A DNA stretch of 64,000 nucleotides from Phycisphaerae bacterium. GTDB taxonomy: Bacteria; Planctomycetota; Phycisphaerae; Phycisphaerales; UBA1924. The stretch spans positions 297,470 through 361,469 of the forward strand of contig BQMO01000001.1 in NCBI GenBank assembly GCA_022180725.1, written 5' to 3'. Made by a program: the position numbers and the translations under genes. A model generated the notes under the pieces. That model was not told the DNA's origin. It saw only the letters and a list, made by a program, of their open reading frames with translations, and made no database searches. Below, in pieces: positions 59,098 to 64,000 of the stretch; the stretch's first letter is position 1; each line of letters opens with the position of its first letter.

Positions 59098-59128
59098 CGC
59101 CACGGGGCGACATGTTCCGCGTAGTTGC
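59098..59128 (+). promoter_or_regulatory. Bipartite ECF-like promoter for phage B plus-strand block
   Basis: CGCCAC (59098-59103), 15 nt, GCGTAGTTGC (59119-59128), matching phage A at 8910-8940 in both boxes and spacing. The intervening spacer differs at only two positions. The first gene starts at 59251, so a leader of about 110 nt is predicted. Confidence 0.55.
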
Positions 59129-59250
59129 CCACAACGGGCAGATTCTCGGCGAATCCTCGCCGAATCGCCTTGCTGCTGGCGCGATGTCACGCCTTCATGT
59201 GTCACAGCGCGGGCCGAACAACCACGAGCCCCGCGAAGGAGAACGCAGCG

Positions 59251-59607
59251 ATGAACGCGACCAAGACCATCCCGACCAAGGCCGACCTCGACGCGATGCT
59301 CCCCGCCCTGCGGGTGCTCGCCAACACCACGCCCTTCGGCTTCGCCAAGGTGGCGCACAGCGGCGTGGGGGGGACGGCGAACCCGGACGTCAGCATCGAC
59401 CTGCCCACGCCCGGCGGCAGCCCGATCAGCATCAACGCCCACGTCGCCTACGGGTCGGTGTGGGAGGTGACCGTCTCGGGCGCGTCCTTCCGGCTCGGCA
59501 CGCCCGACGAGGTCCGCACCACCGCGGCGGTGCTCAACGTCGCCCACGCCGTCGCCGCCCTCCTCGCCGCGATCACCACCACCCCCACGACCCCCACGAG
59601 CCGCTGA
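59251..59607 (+). CDS. Conserved small phage protein (homologue of 9063-9392)
   Basis: A 118-aa protein with AAGGAG 9 nt before ATG 59251. It shares IPTKADLDAMLPALRVLANTT and ISINAHVAYGSVWEVTVSGASFRLGTPDEVRTTA with phage A. It differs by a Gly-rich insert (SGVGGTANPD) and a Thr/Pro repeat before the stop. Function unknown. Confidence 0.7.
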   Translation: MNATKTIPTKADLDAMLPALRVLANTTPFGFAKVAHSGVGGTANPDVSIDLPTPGGSPISINAHVAYGSVWEVTVSGASFRLGTPDEVRTTAAVLNVAHAVAALLAAITTTPTTPTSR

Positions 59608-59619
59608 AAGGACGCCGCC

Positions 59620-59928
59620 ATGAGCACCAAGCGCGAGAATATCGACGCGATCACCAAGCGGAAGGCCCTCGACGCCGAGATGGAGTGGGCCAAGGCCGAA
59701 CTGCTGCTCGAGACGCTGGAGACGCGCAAGCGCGACAGCCTCGACATCCACGAGATCCCGGTCTGGTCCATCCGCGACCTGGTCCGCCACGCCTTCGAGA
59801 GTGGCTACCGCGAGGGGCTGCACACCGGCTACCGCCAGGGACGAACCGACGCGGCCCGGGAGGCGACGGGGCACGAGGCCCCGACGTGGCCGCGAAACCC
59901 CGAACTCCCAACCGACCCGACGACCTGA
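59620..59928 (+). CDS. Conserved small charged protein (homologue of 9405-9713)
   Basis: A 102-aa protein almost identical to the phage A copy through residue 80 and variable in the Pro-rich end. The stop codon lies inside the conserved hairpin at 59927-59949. Function unknown. Confidence 0.7.
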   Translation: MSTKRENIDAITKRKALDAEMEWAKAELLLETLETRKRDSLDIHEIPVWSIRDLVRHAFESGYREGLHTGYRQGRTDAAREATGHEAPTWPRNPELPTDPTT

Positions 59929-59949
59929 AGCCCGCGACGAGCGGGCTTC
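59927..59949 (+). terminator. Conserved hairpin after the 102-aa gene
   Basis: GAAGCCCGC/GCGGGCTTC (59927-59935, 59941-59949), loop GACGA, then GGTGTTTA. Same stem as phage A at 9712-9734. Confidence 0.55.
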
Positions 59950-59997
59950 GGTGTTTACCGGAGACCACCAGCACCTCGAACCCCAAGGAGCACGATC

Positions 59998-60252
59998 ATG
60001 ACGAAGCGCACCGACAAGATCGAACCCACCGCCGTTGAGACCTACGCCGCGCGGCGGAACGACATCGCCCGCCTGCTCGACGTGCTGGCGATGGAACTCG
60101 ACAAGCACGACGAGCGCGCCACGGCCGACCCGCGCAACTGGGGCCTGCCCGGCAACCTCGGCAAGGTCCGCAGCGATCTGATCGACCTGCTCGGCTTCAT
60201 CAGCGGGTTGGAGCGCGAATGCATCGAGGAGTTCCTGCGCGACGCCGAGTGA
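59998..60252 (+). CDS. Conserved small helical protein (homologue of 9783-10037)
   Basis: An 84-aa protein with AAGGAG before ATG 59998. YAARRNDIARLLDVLAMELDKHDERA and GLPGNLGKVRSDLIDLLGFISGLERECIEEFLRDAE match phage A closely. Function unknown. Confidence 0.7.
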   Translation: MTKRTDKIEPTAVETYAARRNDIARLLDVLAMELDKHDERATADPRNWGLPGNLGKVRSDLIDLLGFISGLERECIEEFLRDAE

Positions 60253-60305
60253 CCCCCGCCGCGCGGCGTCGCGGGGAACCGCGACAGCCACGCTTCCCCC
60301 CACGA

Positions 60306-60326
60306 CCCGCCGCAGCGTGCGGCGGG
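60306..60326. repeat. Conserved intergenic hairpin (phage B copy)
   Basis: CCCGCCGCA/TGCGGCGGG around GCG, identical to the phage A hairpin at 10082-10102 though upstream bases diverge. Located between the 84-aa and HARE-HTH genes. Confidence 0.5.
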
Positions 60327-60354
60327 CACACGCACCGAGAAGAAGGAGTCCGAC

Positions 60355-60981
60355 ATGGCACGCAAAGGCACCATTCTGAACATGGGCAAAGTCCAGCGCG
60401 AGATGAGCGACGCGTGGAAGGCCCGCAAGGCCGTGAAGGCAACCGCGACGCCCGACGACAAGACCCCGCCGACGCGCGACGAAGCCAACCGCCTCGCCGA
60501 GCGGGCGGCGGTCGCGGTCTTTGGCCCCGCGGTCCTCAAGCCCGCCCCGGACGAGAGTCCGGCGATGAAGCGGGCCGTCGGCCCCGGAGGTAAGCGCATC
60601 CCCAAGCGCAAGCCCGACGCCGCGCCGTCGAGCCCCGCGGCGAAGAGGACGACGAGTGCCAAGCCCGCTGCGGAGCGGAAGGCTGCCAACGCGACGAAGC
60701 CGAAGCCCGCGAAGTCCGCAGGCGAGAAGAAGCCCACCCCCCCGAAGCGGGTCAGCGCCCTCGACGCCGCGGCGCAGGTGCTCGCGGCGAGCGAGGTGCC
60801 CATGCGGGCCAAGGAGATGATCGCCGCGATGGAGGCCAAGGGCCTGTGGCGCTCGCCGGGCGGCAAGACCCCCGAGGCCACGCTCTACGCCGCCATCATC
60901 CGCGAGATCGCCGCCAAGGGCACCGCCGCCCGCTTCAAGAAGCACGAGCGCGGGGTGTTCGTGGCGGGCAGGGCCGGTTGA
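60355..60981 (+). CDS. Phage B HARE-HTH protein
   Basis: A 208-aa homologue of 10131-10721. The winged-helix part (about 130-205: [64 protein letters not shown]) is highly conserved; the basic Lys/Ala/Pro tail is longer and reshuffled, as expected for disordered DNA-binding tails. Confidence 0.82.
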   Translation: MARKGTILNMGKVQREMSDAWKARKAVKATATPDDKTPPTRDEANRLAERAAVAVFGPAVLKPAPDESPAMKRAVGPGGKRIPKRKPDAAPSSPAAKRTTSAKPAAERKAANATKPKPAKSAGEKKPTPPKRVSALDAAAQVLAASEVPMRAKEMIAAMEAKGLWRSPGGKTPEATLYAAIIREIAAKGTAARFKKHERGVFVAGRAG

Positions 60982-61003
60982 CCCGGGCCACCGCTTCATG
61001 ACC

Positions 61004-61032
61004 AACCACCCCGGCCGCAAGCTGGGGTGGTT
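61004..61032. terminator. Terminator-like stem before the nuclease moron
   Basis: AACCACCCC (61004-61012) and GGGGTGGTT (61024-61032), perfect 9-bp stem with an 11-nt loop, 22 bp after the HARE-HTH stop. No T run, so intrinsic termination is uncertain. It separates the conserved block from the inserted gene. Confidence 0.45.
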
Positions 61033-61071
61033 CTCCGGTTGGGCTGTGCGGATCGTGATACTCTGCCCCGC

Positions 61072-62031
61072 ATGACCGCAGAGCTCCGATTGCATGGGAA
61101 GCCCGTATCCAGCGTCTTCGAGCTGCTCGGTGATCGCGAGAACGACATCACATTTAGTCTCGGATGGGCGCTCGCTCAGTGCGCGGAGTTCCGGGCACGC
61201 GTGGTCAAGGCGGCGCTGCCTGGATTCACGGCCATCGTGACCGATTCGGTTCTTCTGCAAGAGCATGGAGCAGGCGGCATCACAGACATCGAGATCAAGG
61301 GTCCAGCGGTTCACGTCATCATCGAGGCGAAGTGCGGGCTTGAACTCCCCGGCATGGATCAGTTGACCCGATACGGCGAGCGCCTCGCACGCTCTCCGAT
61401 GCCCGGCCGGGCCATCGTGACCGTCTCCGGTGCCAGCGCGGCGTTCGCTCGCACCCGGCTCCCGAGCGAAGTGAGCGGGCTCTGCTGTCGGCATCTGTCT
61501 CTCGCCGATCTCGACGCGTTTGCTAGGGATCGTTCCGGCACGCATGCGGAGAAAAGGCTTCTCCGCGAGTTGAGTCTCTATTTGAACAGGATCGCGCGCA
61601 TGCAGGACTTGACCTCGAACATGGTGTACGTGGTGGCACTGAGCCATGACCGACCGGCTAACTCCGAGATCACATGGCGCGAGATCGTCGAGACGCACGG
61701 CCGGTACTTCCATCCCGTGGGCGGGAACTATCCACGCGAGCCGGTCAACTACCTCGGCTTCCGGTACGGGGGCCAGCTTCGTTCGATACGCCACGCACAG
61801 AGTTGCGAAGTGGTCACCGAACTTGGCGACCGCATCCCGGGCTGCCGCTTTCAACTGGACGGTCCGCATTACCTCTACACGCTCGGTCCGGCGGTCATCC
61901 CCTCGAAGGCGGTTCATAGCGGAAAGATCTTGATGGCCAATCGCGTCTATGCGGCGATTGACCTCCTCCTGACATGCGACACGATCAGTGAGGCAGGCGA
62001 ACTCACTCGCCAGCGACTTGGTCGTGATTGA
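61072..62031 (+). CDS. PD-(D/E)xK nuclease-like protein, phage B only
   Basis: A 319-aa protein from ATG 61072. TDIEIKGPAVHVIIEAKCGLELPGMDQLTRY carries a D-x(n)-ExK arrangement (IIEAK) of restriction-like nucleases, followed by a helix. The rest is unassigned, including LYLNRIARMQDLTSNMVYVVAL and a WREIVETHGRYFHPVGGNYP region. GATACT at 61057-61062 lies so close to ATG that the mRNA may be leaderless. It replaces the small acidic gene of phage A, is convergent with the methyltransferase (2-bp gap) and is more AT-rich: a likely defence or superinfection-exclusion cargo gene. Confidence 0.68.
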   Translation: MTAELRLHGKPVSSVFELLGDRENDITFSLGWALAQCAEFRARVVKAALPGFTAIVTDSVLLQEHGAGGITDIEIKGPAVHVIIEAKCGLELPGMDQLTRYGERLARSPMPGRAIVTVSGASAAFARTRLPSEVSGLCCRHLSLADLDAFARDRSGTHAEKRLLRELSLYLNRIARMQDLTSNMVYVVALSHDRPANSEITWREIVETHGRYFHPVGGNYPREPVNYLGFRYGGQLRSIRHAQSCEVVTELGDRIPGCRFQLDGPHYLYTLGPAVIPSKAVHSGKILMANRVYAAIDLLLTCDTISEAGELTRQRLGRD

Positions 62032-62033
62032 GG

Positions 62034-63365
62034 TCATGCCGACGCCTCCGCGACGGTGGGCAGCCGCTCCGCCTTGCGGCCCGTGAACTTCTCCCACCGC
62101 TGGACGATGACATCGCAGTAGAGCGCGTCGAGTTCCATGAGGAAGGCACGTCGCCCGGTCATCTCCGCGCCGATGAGCGTGCTCCCGCTGCCGCCGAACA
62201 GGTCGAGCACGTTCTCGCCCGGGCGCGACGAAAACTCAATCGCCCGTCGCGCGAGTTCGACGGGCTTCTCGGTGAGGTGGACCATGCTCTGCGGGTTGAC
62301 CTTCTTGATGCTCCAGGTGTCCGGCACGTTCGCGGGGCCGAAGAACCGGTGCGCTGCGCCTTCCTTCCAGCCATAGAAACACCACTCGTGGTTGCCCATG
62401 AAGTCCTTGCGCGTCAGGACCGGGTGTTCCTTGATCCAGATGATCGCCTGCGCGAAGTAGAGCTCGCAGCGCTTGAGCACGGGCGGGTAGTTGCCGCAGT
62501 TGGCGTAGCCGCCCCAGATGTAGAACGTGCCTCCAGGGATCAGCACCCGCGTGATGTTGCCGAACCACGCGGCGAGCAGCCGGTCGAACTCATCGTCGGA
62601 CACGAAGTCGTTGGCGAGCGGCCGGTCCTTGGCCCGGAGCTTCTTGTGCGTCGCGCGGCTCTTCTCGGGGTAGCGGTTGAGGTCGGCGCTCTGCTGGTCG
62701 TGCTGGTCGGCCTTGCCCGGCAGCGCGAACGAACTCAGGCCCGCGACGATTGCGTTGTTCGAGCGCGGCTCGACCTTGACGTTGTACGGCGGGTCCGTGT
62801 TGACGAGGTGGATCAGCTGGCCATCCAGCAGACGGTCCAGGTCCTCACCCTTGGACGAGTCGCCGCACATCAAGCGGTGATTGCCCAGCACCCAGATGTC
62901 GCCGGGCACCGTCGTCGCTGCGTCGGGCGGCGCGGGGATGTCGTCGGGGTCTGTGAGGCCCTCGTTGCCGGCGGGAGCCATGATCGCCGCGAGGTCCTCG
63001 GCGCTGAAGCCCAGGAGCGACAGGTCGAAGTCAACGCCCTTCAGGTCCGCCAGCTCGATGGGCAGGAGTTCCATGTCCCATGTCGAGAGTTCGTGGAGCT
63101 TGTTGTCCGCGATGCGGAGCGCCCGCACCTTGTCCGGGTCAAGTTCCCGCGCGACGTGCACCGGCACCTCGGCCAGGCCGAGCTTCTCCGCGGCCTTCAG
63201 CCGCGTGTGCCCGGCGATGATGACGCCGTCGCCATCGACGACGATCGGCACCCTGAACCCGAACTCCTGGATGCTCTTGGCGACCGCGTCGATCGCGCCC
63301 TCGTTCTTCCGCGGGTTCTTCTCGTATGGCTTGACCCGCCCAATGCTCCACATCTCGATCTTCAT
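62034..63365 (-). CDS. Phage B ParB-like / DNA methyltransferase fusion
   Basis: A 443-aa homologue of 10988-12364. The ParB-like part (GHTRLKAAEKLG) is more diverged than the methyltransferase, where TDPPYNVKVEPRSNNAIVAG and FGGSGSTLIGAEMTGRRAFLMELD are identical. The rapid change in the N-terminus while the target-methylating half stays fixed suggests that the phages share one methylation target but differ in what the ParB module binds. Confidence 0.9.
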   Translation of the reverse strand: MKIEMWSIGRVKPYEKNPRKNEGAIDAVAKSIQEFGFRVPIVVDGDGVIIAGHTRLKAAEKLGLAEVPVHVARELDPDKVRALRIADNKLHELSTWDMELLPIELADLKGVDFDLSLLGFSAEDLAAIMAPAGNEGLTDPDDIPAPPDAATTVPGDIWVLGNHRLMCGDSSKGEDLDRLLDGQLIHLVNTDPPYNVKVEPRSNNAIVAGLSSFALPGKADQHDQQSADLNRYPEKSRATHKKLRAKDRPLANDFVSDDEFDRLLAAWFGNITRVLIPGGTFYIWGGYANCGNYPPVLKRCELYFAQAIIWIKEHPVLTRKDFMGNHEWCFYGWKEGAAHRFFGPANVPDTWSIKKVNPQSMVHLTEKPVELARRAIEFSSRPGENVLDLFGGSGSTLIGAEMTGRRAFLMELDALYCDVIVQRWEKFTGRKAERLPTVAEASA

Positions 63366-63906
63366 GCCTCGCTCCTTGCGGCGTTGCCGACTCCGTTCAT
63401 GACCACGCCAGCGGGCCACACGGCCCGCCGTTCTTGACGCTTCTTCATCGCTCGACCGGCGTTGGCGACCAACCGCGGCCACCCCCGGGTGGCCACCACT
63501 CCGCCCACGTTCGCCCACGTCGCGTCCGGGGCCGCCGGGCGGTTGAACCCCCGCCCCATCCCCGCCCGTTCGCCCACGTCCCGCCCTGCGCCAACGTGGG
63601 CGATACCCCCCAGCCCCCCGGCGCTGCGCTCGGACAGGCAAACAAACTCAGTCTCCCCTTGCGGCTGTTCCCGGCGGCCTCTCCGCGCAGATTCCGCCGG
63701 GAAGGAACCATGCCACCGAACTTCGAGCGCGAACTCGAAGCGCGCACGCGTTTGGGGTTCGCGGGTCGCCGCCAACCGGCGGCGCACCCGCGGGGGGTAT
63801 GGGGGGTGCGCGCGCTTCGAGTTCAACCCGAAGCGCGAGCGCCCAACCGCGTGCGCGCACGCGCTTCGAGAAGTTCGGCGCTCGAAGTTCGGGCGGCTGG
63901 CGCGCA
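63366..63906. other. 541-bp structured non-coding region (origin candidate)
   Basis: Contains CGCCCACGT repeats (63502-63510, 63512-63520, 63571-63579 and an inverted copy near 63593). A 15-bp inverted repeat (63731-63745/63810-63824) encloses a strong hairpin (63762-63790, CGCCGCC/GGCGGCG loop AACC). Further partial copies of GCGCTTCGAG lie at 63860-63870. The primase C-terminus follows on the right, and the methyltransferase on the left, as in phage A. No coding signal; origin or regulatory role inferred. Confidence 0.45.
63731..63824. repeat. Nested inverted repeats in the phage B spacer
   Basis: Arms GAACTCGAAGCGCGC (63731-63745) and its exact complement (63810-63824) flank a second hairpin, CGGGT-CGCCGCC-AACC-GGCGGCG-C-ACCCG (63762-63790). 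The two nested stems make a large cruciform-capable element. Phage A has a differently composed but similarly placed inverted repeat. Confidence 0.6.
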
Positions 63907-64000
63907 TCATGACGGGGCCTCCTCGGTCGAGAGGACAAACCCCTGCGGCCCGCCGCGGCCCGGCAGTCGGACGCGCCCGATCAGCCCGCGGCGTTCCGCC
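63907..64000 (-). CDS. C-terminus of the phage B primase-helicase (partial)
   Basis: An open frame entering from the right edge and ending at TGA 63907-63909. The visible 30 residues end GLIGRVRLPGRGGPQGFVLSTEEAPS, which resembles in position and pattern the C-terminal winged helix of the phage A prim-pol protein (DVLAESAATAGRSALIYRLAEK). It is the right position for that gene. The identification rests on synteny and a short match. Confidence 0.5.
   Translation of the reverse strand, partial: AERRGLIGRVRLPGRGGPQGFVLSTEEAPS

Noticed and set aside
59041..62097. Minus-strand open frame of 1018 codons through the phage B plus-strand block
   Set aside because: Five conserved plus-strand genes with good ribosome-binding sites cover it, and the phage A counterpart frame (8880-11564) shows no conserved protein beyond antisense similarity.
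63362..63910. 182-codon minus-strand frame between primase and methyltransferase genes
   Set aside because: Starts right at the partial primase stop but covers the nested inverted repeats and CGCCCACGT boxes; Arg/Gly/Ala-biased, and no counterpart in the phage A gap.

Overview
The window is about two-thirds G+C, densely packed, with most genes on the minus strand. The gene families point to a member of the Planctomycetota (possibly Phycisphaerae). These are a large serine recombinase coupled to a DUF2924 protein, a solitary rve integrase, and tailed-phage modules with a prim-pol/DUF3987 replication protein. This is inferred from gene content only; no rRNA, tRNA or CRISPR array is visible.

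Layout. (1) Positions 1-19770 are most of a tailed-phage genome (phage A). Read on the minus strand it runs: ECF-like sigma factor, AAA ATPase, DUF669 protein, RusA resolvase, helicase, primase, ParB-methyltransferase fusion, then an inserted plus-strand block of small genes (9063-10979), then HTH protein, terminase, zinc ribbon, portal, fused prohead protease/capsid, DUF2190 protein and tail genes that leave the window at base 1. (2) Positions 20136-41518 are an accessory island with a QueC-like two-gene module, a serine-recombinase operon, a TIR/caspase cluster, a solitary integrase with large inverted repeats, a Fic protein with paired operators, a truncated nuclease fragment and a four-gene SNF2-AIPR-Mod-Res operon. 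(3) Positions 41534-64000 are a second related phage (phage B) in the same orientation. It has the tail end that phage A loses at the window edge, but its early genes run off the right side.

Phages A and B are collinear from the primase to the tail tube gene. Comparing them fixes many starts and exposes single-gene differences: an 84-aa gene only in A (388-642), an 84-aa gene in A (10725-10979) replaced by a nuclease-like gene in B (61072-62031), and a winged-helix gene with its own promoter in the B tail module (48722-49183).

The most notable regulatory signal is a bipartite motif, CGCCAC-N14/15-GCGTAG. It occurs five times, always upstream of a gene and in that gene's orientation: ahead of the plus-strand block in both phages, just after the sigma gene, ahead of the phage B head operon, and ahead of the recombinase operon of the island. 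It has the geometry of an ECF-type promoter, and phage A encodes an ECF-sized sigma factor. I infer a phage regulon that the island may have joined.

The main immunity candidates are the TIR-TIR-caspase operon with a divergent third TIR gene (resembling caspase-effector Thoeris), the QueC-like/winged-helix fusion whose partner begins Met-Gly, and the SNF2-AIPR-Mod-Res operon.
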